Positions 44,282 through 53,978 of a stretch of DNA of 64,000 nt are shown in pieces. The notes beneath the pieces were generated by a model, which saw only the letters and a list, made by a program, of their open reading frames with translations, was not told the origin of the DNA and made no database searches. The DNA lies in the NCBI RefSeq assembly GCF_001665395.1, contig NZ_LZSG01000039.1, positions 1 through 64,000 of the forward strand. Reading direction: 5' to 3'. The translations under genes were made by a program, and so were the position numbers. This DNA is from Mycobacterium sp. 1164966.3 (GTDB taxonomy: Bacteria; Actinomycetota; Actinomycetes; Mycobacteriales; Mycobacteriaceae). Every line of letters starts with the position of its first letter. The first letter of the stretch is position 1.

Positions 44282-44695
44282 ATGCCACCCGCAAAGAAAG
44301 CAGCAGCTGCCAAAAAGGGACAGAAGACCCGGCGGCGGGAAAAGAAGAACGTCCCGCACGGCGCCGCCCACATCAAGAGCACCTTCAACAACACGATCGT
44401 GACGATCACCGACCCGCAGGGCAATGTCATCGCCTGGGCCTCGTCGGGTCACGTCGGCTTCAAGGGATCGCGGAAATCGACACCCTTCGCCGCTCAGCTG
44501 GCGGCCGAGAACGCGGCGCGCAAGGCACAGGAGCACGGCGTGCGCAAGGTCGACGTGTTCGTGAAGGGCCCGGGCTCCGGCCGCGAGACCGCGATCCGGT
44601 CGCTGCAGGCGGCGGGCCTCGAGGTCGGCGCGATCTCCGATGTCACCCCCCAGCCGCACAACGGCGTTCGCCCGCCCAAGCGCAGAAGGGTCTAG
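44282..44695 (+). CDS. rpsK: 30S ribosomal protein S11
   Basis: A 137-residue platform protein of the 30S subunit. [21 protein letters not shown] and the C-terminal [16 protein letters not shown] are characteristic. Three bases separate it from rpsM. Confidence 0.97.
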   Translation: MPPAKKAAAAKKGQKTRRREKKNVPHGAAHIKSTFNNTIVTITDPQGNVIAWASSGHVGFKGSRKSTPFAAQLAAENAARKAQEHGVRKVDVFVKGPGSGRETAIRSLQAAGLEVGAISDVTPQPHNGVRPPKRRRV

Positions 44696-44703
44696 GAAAA
44701 GAA

Positions 44704-45309
44704 ATGGCTCGTTACACCGGACCCGTCACTCGCAAATCGCGCCGGCTGCGCACCGACCTCGTCGGCGGCGACCAGGCGTTCGAGAAGCGTCCCTACCCGC
44801 CCGGCCAGCACGGCCGCGCTCGGATCAAGGAGAGCGAATACCTGCTGCAGTTGCAGGAGAAGCAGAAGGCCCGCTTCACCTACGGCGTGATGGAAAAGCA
44901 GTTCCGCCGCTACTACGAAGAGGCCGTTCGGCAGCCCGGCAAGACCGGTGAGGAACTGCTCAGGATCCTGGAAAGCCGGCTCGACAACGTCGTCTACCGC
45001 GCCGGACTGGCCCGGACCCGGCGGATGGCGCGTCAGCTCGTGACTCACGGCCACTTCAGCGTCAATGGTGTGCGCGTCGACGTCCCCAGCTACCGGGTGT
45101 CGCAGTACGACATCATCGACGTCCGGGACAAGTCGCTGAACACCGTGCCGTTCCAGATCGCGCGGGAGACGGCGGGCGACCGCCCGATCCCGAGCTGGCT
45201 GCAAGTGGTCGGGGAGCGCCAGCGCATCCTGATCCACCAGCTGCCCGACCGCGCGCAGATCGACGTGCCACTCACCGAACAGCTGATCGTCGAGTACTAC
45301 TCGAAGTAA
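44704..45309 (+). CDS. rpsD: 30S ribosomal protein S4
   Basis: A 201-residue primary 16S rRNA-binding protein with the S4 RNA-binding domain (RLDNVVYRAGLARTRRMARQLVTHGHFSVNG). In many bacteria S4 represses its own operon; the same is possible here. It is followed by a small hairpin before rpoA. Confidence 0.97.
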   Translation: MARYTGPVTRKSRRLRTDLVGGDQAFEKRPYPPGQHGRARIKESEYLLQLQEKQKARFTYGVMEKQFRRYYEEAVRQPGKTGEELLRILESRLDNVVYRAGLARTRRMARQLVTHGHFSVNGVRVDVPSYRVSQYDIIDVRDKSLNTVPFQIARETAGDRPIPSWLQVVGERQRILIHQLPDRAQIDVPLTEQLIVEYYSK

Positions 45310-45313
45310 GTTT

Positions 45314-45332
45314 CCTGCACCGTCGGTGCAGG
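45314..45332 (+). other. Hairpin between rpsD and rpoA
   Basis: CCTGCACC, GTC, GGTGCAGG forms a perfect 8-bp stem with a three-base loop five bases after the rpsD stop, followed by TCTTGACGG. The weak T-run argues against strong termination; it may be a partial attenuator or an mRNA-stability element setting rpoA level. Confidence 0.45.
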
Positions 45333-45338
45333 TCTTGA

Positions 45339-46424
<1,086 letters not shown>

Positions 46425-46482
46425 GGAATTCCGTCCCGGTCCTACCTGATACGGGGATCGGCCTCATTGAGGAGAAGTCGCA

Positions 46483-47076
46483 ATGCCTAAGCCCACCAAG
46501 GGGCCTCGCCTCGGCGGGTCGTCTTCGCACCAGAGGGCGATTCTGGCCAACCTGGCTACGTCGTTGTTCGAGCACGGCCGGATCAAGACCACCGAGCCCA
46601 AGGCACGTGCGCTGCGTCCGTATGCCGAAAAGCTGATCACGCACGCCAAGAAGGGCACCTTGCACAATCGCCGCGAGGTACTCAAGAAGATCCGCGACAA
46701 GGATGTGGTGCACACGTTGTTCGCCGAGATCGGGCCCTTCTTCAAGGACCGCGACGGAGGCTACACCCGCATCATCAAGGTCGAGCCGCGCAAGGGTGAT
46801 AACGCTCCCATGGCGGTGATTGAGCTGGTGCGGGAGAAGACGGTGACCGCAGAGGCCGATCGCGCGCGCCGGGTGCAGGCTTCGAAGAAGTCCGCACCTG
46901 TCGCGGCCGCGGCGGCGCCGCAAGCGGCGGTCGAGCCGGAAGCCACCGAGGGCCCGACCGCCGACGAGGTCGTCGAAGAAGTTGCTCCGGCGGAGGAGAC
47001 TTCGGCGGCACCAGAGGCGGCGGCCGCGGCTCCGCAGGCGAGTGTCGAGGAACCCGAAGAGGCCACTGAGAATTAG
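46483..47076 (+). CDS. rplQ: 50S ribosomal protein L17 with long acidic tail
   Basis: The first 120 residues ([21 protein letters not shown] onward) are bacterial L17. A further 75 residues form an Ala/Pro/Glu-rich tail ([16 protein letters not shown], ending EEPEEATEN), as in mycobacteria, where L17 is about 180 residues; here it reaches 197. Tail role is unknown. Its end overlaps truA by 35 bases. Confidence 0.95.
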   Translation: MPKPTKGPRLGGSSSHQRAILANLATSLFEHGRIKTTEPKARALRPYAEKLITHAKKGTLHNRREVLKKIRDKDVVHTLFAEIGPFFKDRDGGYTRIIKVEPRKGDNAPMAVIELVREKTVTAEADRARRVQASKKSAPVAAAAAPQAAVEPEATEGPTADEVVEEVAPAEETSAAPEAAAAAPQASVEEPEEATEN

Positions 47077-47914
47077 CGAGGACGTCCGTCTTCGGCTCGA
47101 CATTGCCTACGACGGAACCGATTTCGCCGGCTGGGCAGCGCAGCCGGGGCAGCGGACGGTCGCCGGTGTTCTCGACGAGGCGCTGACGACCGTCTTCCGT
47201 ACTCCGGTGCGCCTGCGCGCCGCCGGGCGCACCGACACGGGCGTTCATGCCACCGGGCAGGTGGCCCACATGGATGTTCGGGCGGAGGCCGTGCCCAACG
47301 CGTACCCGCGCTCGCCCGACCGGGACAGTCGAGAATTCTCATCGCTGTTGCGGCGCCTCGGCAGGTTTCTGCCCGCCGACGTCCGGGTCCTTGGAATTGC
47401 CCGCGCGCCAGCGGGTTTCGATGCGCGGTTCTCGGCGCTGCGGCGACACTACAGCTACAAATTGTCGACGGCATGCTACGGGGTGCAACCGCTGCAGGCG
47501 CGCTACGTCACCGCGTGGCCACGCGCCCTCGACGTGACCGCGATGAACTCCGCATCACGAGAACTGTTGGGACTGCACGACTTTGCGGCTTTTTGCCGGC
47601 ATCGCGCCGGCGCTACGACGATTCGGGAGTTGCAGCGGTTCGACTGGTCGCGCGACGGCGACTTGATCACAGCGTGCGTCACGGCCGACGCATTCTGCTG
47701 GTCGATGGTGCGATCGTTGGTCGGGGCGCTGCTCGCGGTCGGCGAGCACCGGCGCAGCGTCGGTTGGTGTCGCGAGTTGCTGAGCGCGACAGGCCGATCC
47801 AGTGATTTCGTGGCTGCTCCGGCGCATGGTTTGACGCTCGTCGGGGTGGACTATCCGCCCGATGACGAGCTCGAGTCACGCAATCTGATCACCCGGGATC
47901 TGCGGACGCGCTAG
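47042..47914 (+). CDS. truA: tRNA pseudouridine(38-40) synthase TruA
   Basis: A 290-residue enzyme isomerising uridines 38-40 of the tRNA anticodon stem. The catalytic aspartate is D65 in [14 protein letters not shown], and [17 protein letters not shown] and [14 protein letters not shown] are family signatures. No ATG is available at the start; GTG at 47042, inside rplQ, gives an N-terminus ([14 protein letters not shown]) comparable to Rv3455c. Its TAG begins the downstream repeat array. Confidence 0.9.
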   Translation: MSRNPKRPLRISEDVRLRLDIAYDGTDFAGWAAQPGQRTVAGVLDEALTTVFRTPVRLRAAGRTDTGVHATGQVAHMDVRAEAVPNAYPRSPDRDSREFSSLLRRLGRFLPADVRVLGIARAPAGFDARFSALRRHYSYKLSTACYGVQPLQARYVTAWPRALDVTAMNSASRELLGLHDFAAFCRHRAGATTIRELQRFDWSRDGDLITACVTADAFCWSMVRSLVGALLAVGEHRRSVGWCRELLSATGRSSDFVAAPAHGLTLVGVDYPPDDELESRNLITRDLRTR

Positions 47915-48108
47915 CGGCGATCGCAAGCGCGGCGGAGCCGGGCGCAGCGGGTCGCCGCGAATTGGGTTAGCGGCGATCGCAAGCGCGGCGGAGCCGGGCG
48001 CAGCGGGTCGCCGCGAATTGGCTTAGCGATCGCAAGCGCGGCGGAGCCGGGCGCAGCGGGTCGCCGCGAATTGGCTTGGCGGCGATCGCAAGTGCGGCGC
48101 GGCACGCG
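47912..48108. repeat. Four decaying tandem copies of the dispersed repeat
   Basis: Units begin at 47912, 47968, 48024 and 48077, with periods of 56, 56 and 53. Each starts TAGCGGCGATCGCAAGCGCG and ends GGGTCGCCGCGAATTGG. The third lacks three bases (TAGCGATCGC) and the fourth is truncated and mutated (TGGCGGCGATCGCAAGTGC). The reverse complement matches the cores at 1074 and 20191. The truA stop codon is the first TAG. The remaining bases to 48189 show nothing further. Confidence 0.9.
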
Positions 48109-48189
48109 AGTCACATCGGCCACAGGAGTCCCTGCGATCTTCGGCCGGTGCTTTCGCAATGCGATAGCACCGGCGATAGCGCTTTGGGC

Positions 48190-48756
48190 CTAGAGCCTGC
48201 CTGCGGCGAAGGCGGCGGCCTGATCCACCAGCCCGGAGTTGATGTATGAGGGCTGCAGGTGCGACGGCCAGTTCGTGCCTCTCCCACAGATGGGATCGCC
48301 CGCCGCGCATTGATCGATCGTCTTACCGGCAAACGCGGGCGCGAGCCGGCGGGTGCCATTACCGAACAAGGCGACCGCCGCGACATTGTTCGGCGGCAGC
48401 CCGCCCCAAGTCGCGCGGTCGACCACCTCAGCGCCAAGTGAATAGCCGCCGAGCACCTCGCGGGTGTTCGGGCAATTTCTGGCCATGAACTGAACGTGAC
48501 CGCTCAAGTCGTTGGCGCCGCTGATGGTGGTTATGTTGGCGGGGTAGTTGACCCCGTACACGCCGACCGACATGCGTGTCTTGCCGCGCAGAGAGTTGAC
48601 AAATGCATCGCCGACTGCGCCGACGCCGGGTGGTTCCTCTCGGCCGCGTGCGAAAACCACCTCAGCATCCGGGCACGCCGCCGCGACCGCGGATGGCGGA
48701 ACGATCCCCAACGTCGGCGCGAGTAGTGCGACGGCCGTGAGGCGGCGAAGCCTCAT
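48190..48756 (-). CDS. Secreted cutinase-family protein with altered oxyanion motif
   Basis: A 188-residue alpha/beta hydrolase with a signal peptide (LTAVALLAPTLGIVPPSAVAA). Family features are [26 protein letters not shown] and the nucleophile in VLGGYSLGAEVVD; cutinases normally have GYSQG, whose glutamine helps form the oxyanion hole. The aspartate (GDPIC) and a histidine (WPSHLQPS) remain. It could be an esterase with changed activity or a weakly active paralogue. It lies beside a second cutinase, in the place of Rv3452. Confidence 0.83.
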   Translation of the reverse strand: MRLRRLTAVALLAPTLGIVPPSAVAAACPDAEVVFARGREEPPGVGAVGDAFVNSLRGKTRMSVGVYGVNYPANITTISGANDLSGHVQFMARNCPNTREVLGGYSLGAEVVDRATWGGLPPNNVAAVALFGNGTRRLAPAFAGKTIDQCAAGDPICGRGTNWPSHLQPSYINSGLVDQAAAFAAGRL

Positions 48757-48824
48757 GATCCGATAGTACGAGGGTGCGAAGACCAGAAAGATTTGTATTA
48801 GCTATGCCTTTTGGCGGCGGTTGC

Positions 48825-49670
48825 TCAGTGGGCCTGCACGCCGGCCCCCGGGGCGCCCACGACGGAGCCGTGCGCGGCATCAGGTGCGACGGGCCCGGGC
48901 GCGACGGGTCCGGGCGCGACGGGACCGGGAGCCTGCGGGTAGAGGCCCGGCGGCTGAGAACCGAACCCGGGCACCTGCTGGCCGCGGGAGGCCAACAGCT
49001 TGGACGCGACGAAGGTCGCTGCCTGGGTGGTGTAGACGGGAACGTAGCCCTCGGTGTGCCCGCTCCACTCGTTTCCTGGACCCGCGTGGCAGATCGGGTC
49101 GCTGGGGTTGCACAAGTCGACCGCCTTGGATCCGAACATCGCGCTCTGGCTGGTCAGTGACCCGCCTGCGCGGTTGGCGACGTTGCCGAAGACCGCAACC
49201 GCCGCGACGTTGTCGGCATACTCAGGCGGCAGTGGGCTGCCGAAATTGAGGCCGCCGATCGGCACGCCACTGACGATGTCGATCACATCGGCGCCCTGGG
49301 AATAGCCGCCCAGCACGATCTTGGTGGCGGGGCACGACGAGGCCATGGACTTGACGTGGGAGACGACGTCGTTGGCGCCGTCGCCGCCGTGCAGCTGGAG
49401 GCGACTGGCGGGGTAATTCACCGCATAGACCCCGATGTTCATGCCGGGCGTCTGCTGGCGCAGGGAGTCGATGAAGGCCTGGCCTACCCGGCCGACGCCG
49501 GGTGGCTCGCTGGTACCGCGCGCGAAGACGACCTCGGCATCCGTGCAGTCAGCGGCTGACGCCGTTGGAAGGGCGTCGCGAATACCGCTCGCAGTGACCA
49601 GCAGGACGGTGGTGGCGGCCAGGGCGGCAGCGCCCGAGCTGGCCCGGCGACCCATGCGGTTGATTTGCAC
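48825..49670 (-). CDS. cut3: Secreted cutinase (Cut3/Rv3451-like) with PGPVAP tail
   Basis: A 281-residue secreted serine esterase. After the signal peptide ([17 protein letters not shown]) come [25 protein letters not shown], nucleophile motif [21 protein letters not shown] and the histidine in WSGHTEGY. It closely resembles Rv3451. The last 50 residues are a low-complexity tail with PGPVAP repeated three times, perhaps spanning the cell wall. GTG start at 49670; ATG at 49655 also possible. Confidence 0.87.
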   Translation of the reverse strand: MQINRMGRRASSGAAALAATTVLLVTASGIRDALPTASAADCTDAEVVFARGTSEPPGVGRVGQAFIDSLRQQTPGMNIGVYAVNYPASRLQLHGGDGANDVVSHVKSMASSCPATKIVLGGYSQGADVIDIVSGVPIGGLNFGSPLPPEYADNVAAVAVFGNVANRAGGSLTSQSAMFGSKAVDLCNPSDPICHAGPGNEWSGHTEGYVPVYTTQAATFVASKLLASRGQQVPGFGSQPPGLYPQAPGPVAPGPVAPGPVAPDAAHGSVVGAPGAGVQAH

Positions 49671-49808
49671 GCCGAAATTTTAACCGCAACAGGCGACAGG
49701 AACCGTCCGCGGCGGTGTAACGGCTGTGCAGAATGGTCAGCTTGCGACAGGCGTGAAGCCTATTTTTGGCCCAGACAATTCGAGCCGACCCGATTCTCTG
49801 GGGGATCA

Positions 49809-51188
49809 GTGCCGCGTCCACCGATGACAAGGCTGCATGTCAGCGCTCACCGATTTCTGCTGCGCCGACTCGAGTGCGCATTGCTGCGCAGAGACCTCGG
49901 CACGGTCGGCGACCCGCTGCGCACGCGCGCGGCGGCGTTGGCGCTCGGGTGTGTGCTGACGTTCGCCGGGCTGGCCGGATGCGGGTTACTTTCCTTGGTG
50001 CGGCCGCAGCCGGCGCTCGATCGAGCGCAGATTGTGATGGGCCAGGAGTCCGGAGCGCTGTACGTGCGGGTGGGCGACACCTGGCATCCGGTGCTGAATC
50101 TGGCTTCGGCGCGATTGATCGCGGCGGCTGACGCGAACCCGCAACCGATACGTGAGTCCGAGCTGAGCCGCACCAAACGTGGTCCGCTGCTGGGGATTCC
50201 GGGTGCACCTCAATTCCTCGGCCGGCCGCTGGCCGCCGCCGAATCTGCTTGGACGATCTGTGACACCGATAGCGGCGCGGCGACGACCGTAGTCGTCGGG
50301 CCCGCTGCGGGAGCATCCTTGCGCCGTCTGGCACCCGGGCAGGCCCTCCTGCTCGCACCAGCCTCGGGTTCGCCGGCGTATCTGTTCTACGACGGACGAC
50401 GGGCCGCGGTGGATCTTGCCGACCCCGCGATCGTGCATGCGTTGCGATTGGACGGCCGGGTGCCCGTCAGGGTCGCACCGTCGTTGCTGGGCGCCGTACC
50501 GGAGGCACCGCCGATAACGGCCCCTGTCATCCGCGGCGCGGGCGGCCGGGCCCCGGGCAGCCTCGCCGGATTTCCGGTCGGCAGCGTCCTGCGCATCACC
50601 CGCGGCGACGGCGAGGAATACTACGTGGTCTTGGTCACTGGAGCGCAGCGAATCGGCCCGCTCACCGCCGATCTACTGCGGTTCATCGACTCGCGTGGCG
50701 CCGCCCACGTCATCTCGGTGGCGCCGGATGTGATTCGCGCCGCCCCGATAGTGAACACGCTGCCCGTCGCCAGCTTTCCCGACCGGGCGCCGACCCCGGT
50801 GGATGCCGGGAACACCTTGTGCGCGACCTGGGCTCCCGGACCGGCCGGGCGTGCCGACATCGGATTCCTCGTCGGCAGTGGCTTGCCGGTTCCAGCGGGG
50901 CAATCGCCGGTGCGACTCTCGCAAGCCGACGGCAACGGCCCCGCGCTGGATGCGGTTTACCTGCCGCCGGGCCGCAGCGCCTACGTGCGGGCGGGCAGGC
51001 GATACCTCGTCACCGATACCGGCGTGCGGTTTGCCATCCACGACGACGACGCAGCCAGCGACCTGGGCTTGACGGAGGCGGCGACACCGGCGCCGTGGCC
51101 GGTGCTGGCGGCGTTGCCGTCGGGGCCGGAATTGAGCCGGCAGGACGCGTCAGTGGCCCGCGACATCCTGGCTGCGGGATCGCCGTAG
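49809..51188 (+). CDS. eccB4: ESX-4 type VII secretion protein EccB4
   Basis: A 459-residue membrane protein of the ESX-4 core complex. One helix near residues 38-60 (ALALGCVLTFAGLAGCGLLSL) anchors a large periplasmic domain; SALYVRVGDTWHPVLNLASARLI is the conserved EccB repeat. It follows Rv3450c from end to end. GTG with GGGGATC upstream is chosen to match it. It is convergent with mycP4, overlapping 39 bases. Confidence 0.92.
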   Translation: MPRPPMTRLHVSAHRFLLRRLECALLRRDLGTVGDPLRTRAAALALGCVLTFAGLAGCGLLSLVRPQPALDRAQIVMGQESGALYVRVGDTWHPVLNLASARLIAAADANPQPIRESELSRTKRGPLLGIPGAPQFLGRPLAAAESAWTICDTDSGAATTVVVGPAAGASLRRLAPGQALLLAPASGSPAYLFYDGRRAAVDLADPAIVHALRLDGRVPVRVAPSLLGAVPEAPPITAPVIRGAGGRAPGSLAGFPVGSVLRITRGDGEEYYVVLVTGAQRIGPLTADLLRFIDSRGAAHVISVAPDVIRAAPIVNTLPVASFPDRAPTPVDAGNTLCATWAPGPAGRADIGFLVGSGLPVPAGQSPVRLSQADGNGPALDAVYLPPGRSAYVRAGRRYLVTDTGVRFAIHDDDAASDLGLTEAATPAPWPVLAALPSGPELSRQDASVARDILAAGSP

Positions 51189-52469
51189 CCGGCGCGATGC
51201 GGCGCCTGCGGCCAGCGCCGCCGTCAGCACAATCAGGCATATCACCGTGCCGTGCAGGGCGGTGTCTCGCGCGCGACGATCCGGCGGCCGGGGAGGCGGC
51301 GGCACGACTACCGGCACCGGTTGGGCCCTGGCGGTGGTGGGTGGCGGGACCGGATCGCTGCTGACCGCGGCCAGAGCATCGATCGTGCCGTTGCCGACAA
51401 GTGGGTCCCATCCGCCGGGCGGGTGGTGCGCAGTGGATTCGATACGTCGCATCACCTGCCGCGCGGTGAGCGCTGGAAATCGGGCCCGGATCAGCGCGGC
51501 CAACCCGCTGACCACCGGCGCCGCGTAACTGGTGCCGGACAGTGGCGCCGAACCCAGCGGGGTCACCTGCTCGCCGATCGCGGCCACGTCCACCCACGGT
51601 CCGGCGAGACTGAACGCCGACGGCGCGCCGTCAGCGTTCACCGAACCGACGGTCAACACGTAGTCGTCGTACCAGGCCGGGCTGACCGCAACCGTGACGG
51701 TTTCCCACGTCGCATCGGGCCGCTGAGTCGGACACTGCGCGGCGCCGCCGGTGTTGCCGGCCGCGGCGACGACGACGGCGTTCTTGACGTCGACCGCGTA
51801 GGCCAGCGCGGCCCCGAGCGCGCGGTCGTCGAGAGCCGATGCGGCGGCGACGCAGGCAACCGAGGAGATGTTGATCACCGACGCGCCGAGGTCGGCGGCC
51901 GTCCGGACGGCCCTCGCCATCGTGTCGACGTCACCAAACCCGCGACTCGACCGGTTGGCCACAGCACCGAACTTGGCGCTGGACTGCCGGATGCTGATCA
52001 ACGTGGCATCGGGAGCCACGCCGCTCGAGCCGTCTGATTTGAAATCGGTTGTGGCAGCGATAATCCCGGCTACCAGCGTCCCGTGTGCGTCGCAATCCTG
52101 GGTGCCGTCGCCGGTGAAGACGTAGTCGCCCCCGGCCACCACTTTGGGCAACCGCCGGTGCCGGGCCACGCCGGTGTCGATGACCGCGACCCGTTGTCCC
52201 GCACCGCGAGTGAGTTGCCAGACCGCCGGCAGGTTGAGGTCTGCGAACTGCGGCGTGGGTGCGGCGGCGTCGCGTGGTGACCGGTCCGGACCATCGTCGG
52301 CCGGCGGCACCGCGCATATCTCCAACTGCACGGTCGGCTGCGGCGGCGCAGGGAATGCCGGTTGCGGCAACCACTTGTCATCGACCGGCGGCGGTGTAAC
52401 CGCTTGCGCCGTGGGCGCCACGCACAGCAAAAGAAGCGCTGTTATCGCCGGCAGGCGTGCGGCACGCAT
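51150..52469 (-). CDS. mycP4: Mycosin-4, subtilisin-like protease of ESX-4
   Basis: A 439-residue membrane-bound serine protease matching Rv3449. The signal peptide is PAITALLLLCVAPTAQA. The catalytic triad is D98 (VAVIDTGVARH), H129 (CDAHGTLVAG) and S314 (SGTSYAAPVVSG). A C-terminal helix (GTVICLIVLTAALAAGA) anchors it. The loop before the serine (EQVTPLGSAPLSG) is shorter than in H37Rv. It starts on the last base of the eccD4 stop (TGATG), so the two are coupled. Confidence 0.93.
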   Translation of the reverse strand: MRAARLPAITALLLLCVAPTAQAVTPPPVDDKWLPQPAFPAPPQPTVQLEICAVPPADDGPDRSPRDAAAPTPQFADLNLPAVWQLTRGAGQRVAVIDTGVARHRRLPKVVAGGDYVFTGDGTQDCDAHGTLVAGIIAATTDFKSDGSSGVAPDATLISIRQSSAKFGAVANRSSRGFGDVDTMARAVRTAADLGASVINISSVACVAAASALDDRALGAALAYAVDVKNAVVVAAAGNTGGAAQCPTQRPDATWETVTVAVSPAWYDDYVLTVGSVNADGAPSAFSLAGPWVDVAAIGEQVTPLGSAPLSGTSYAAPVVSGLAALIRARFPALTARQVMRRIESTAHHPPGGWDPLVGNGTIDALAAVSSDPVPPPTTARAQPVPVVVPPPPRPPDRRARDTALHGTVICLIVLTAALAAGAASRRLRRSRSQDVAGH

Positions 52470-53836
52470 CACCTCAGGTCCATGCTGCGAACGGCGCTGT
52501 AGAGGCCACATACCCAGCAGGTCAACGGCACCATCGCTACCAGCACCAGACATTCCAGCACCTCGATGCGTCGTCGCGCGACGGGCGCGAGCGGTTTCGC
52601 GGGAGCCACGAAACCGAGGTAGATCGCGGCGGCAGCCGCCAACGCGGTCATCCCGGCAATCCATGCTCCGCACGTCGGCAAGCTGACCGCGACAATCGCG
52701 AATGTTGTTCCTGCCGTGGCGATTCCGCTTACAACATACACGATCACATTTCTCCCGTCGTTGATGCGCAGCAACAGCGCTGCACCGGTGAGAGCGGCCA
52801 GTGCGATGCAGCTAACGCGCGTTGCTCCTCGGCCGGCGAGCGTGGTGACGATGGCGCCGGTCGCGGCCGACGCCGAGAATGCCGCCGACAGGCTGGTCAA
52901 CCAGGCGTCCGCGCGGATGGCTTTGGAGCTCGGGCAATCGGCAGCGGGCTCGGCCTGATCGACTGTCAGACGCGGGGACAGTCCCGCTAATGTCAGGGAC
53001 AGCCGCGCGGATGCCTCCAGCAGACCCAGCGACACCAGCGCGGATACCGATCCGATGACGTGCAACGGAGCTGTGGTAAGTACAGCCGCCAGCGCGGCCG
53101 CGGCGACGACGATCGCGAAACACGACAGTGCGGTCAATGTGATTGCGCCGCAGCCGGTTACGCGCATCGCCAACACGGATGCGACAACCGCCGTCATCGC
53201 GGCCAGCAGCACATGGGCGGCACCTGGAGGACCGGGAATCGACATCAGGCCGGCAACCGCCGCGAAAGCGATGGCGATGACGCTGAGCGTGAGAGCCGCG
53301 GCCGGATCCCGATAGCCGCGATGCGCTAGCGCGGCGCCCGCAAGTGCGGCCAAGCAGGCCAGCGCCAGAACTGCCGGCGCGCCAGATACGTTGTGATACA
53401 GGGAGTTACGGGCAAGAACAAGGCATCCCACCGCGGTGATGCAGCCGGCGGCAGTGGCACCGGCTAGCTGCGCCCGTTGCCGGTTCCAGCCCGGGTCGGC
53501 CATTTCCAGCGCCTCGGACACCGCTTCGGCCGGGTCGTCGCAAACCGGCGCGGAAATGTCCACGGCGGCCGGATACAACACCAGCGCGGCGCCGTCGCGG
53601 ATACCGTTTTGCGCCAACGTCGTCGACGACGGAAGCGGGGAGGAGCCGGGGCGGCACAATTGGTACCGCGCAGCTTTGCCCGTCGGGAAAGGATTGGCGC
53701 TGCGGCTGTCCAGGATGTCGATGATAGACGGGATCAGGGTGGCGACCGGCACCGCGGCGGGCAGCGCCAAGTCGACGACAGACTCGCCGGCATGAACGCA
53801 GACCCGGCGCAGCCCAGGATCGGATGCAGAGAACAT
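52469..53836 (-). CDS. eccD4: ESX-4 type VII secretion membrane channel EccD4
   Basis: A 455-residue protein with a ubiquitin-like N-terminal domain ([33 protein letters not shown]) and about eleven transmembrane helices starting near residue 120. This is the EccD layout and matches Rv3448. It is transcribed with mycP4 and is divergent from eccC4 across 142 bases that should hold both promoters. Confidence 0.92.
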   Translation of the reverse strand: MFSASDPGLRRVCVHAGESVVDLALPAAVPVATLIPSIIDILDSRSANPFPTGKAARYQLCRPGSSPLPSSTTLAQNGIRDGAALVLYPAAVDISAPVCDDPAEAVSEALEMADPGWNRQRAQLAGATAAGCITAVGCLVLARNSLYHNVSGAPAVLALACLAALAGAALAHRGYRDPAAALTLSVIAIAFAAVAGLMSIPGPPGAAHVLLAAMTAVVASVLAMRVTGCGAITLTALSCFAIVVAAAALAAVLTTAPLHVIGSVSALVSLGLLEASARLSLTLAGLSPRLTVDQAEPAADCPSSKAIRADAWLTSLSAAFSASAATGAIVTTLAGRGATRVSCIALAALTGAALLLRINDGRNVIVYVVSGIATAGTTFAIVAVSLPTCGAWIAGMTALAAAAAIYLGFVAPAKPLAPVARRRIEVLECLVLVAMVPLTCWVCGLYSAVRSMDLR

Positions 53837-53978
53837 TGGCCCCTCGCAGGCTCGCAGTGGCGGTGCCGCATCGGCACGCTACCGGGATTGCGGTCCCGCG
53901 GTATCTGTCGATCCACAGGTGACTTGCGATCGGTCTTTGACACCACCTAGCGTCGGCACGCTGTCAGGAAAGGCTCTC

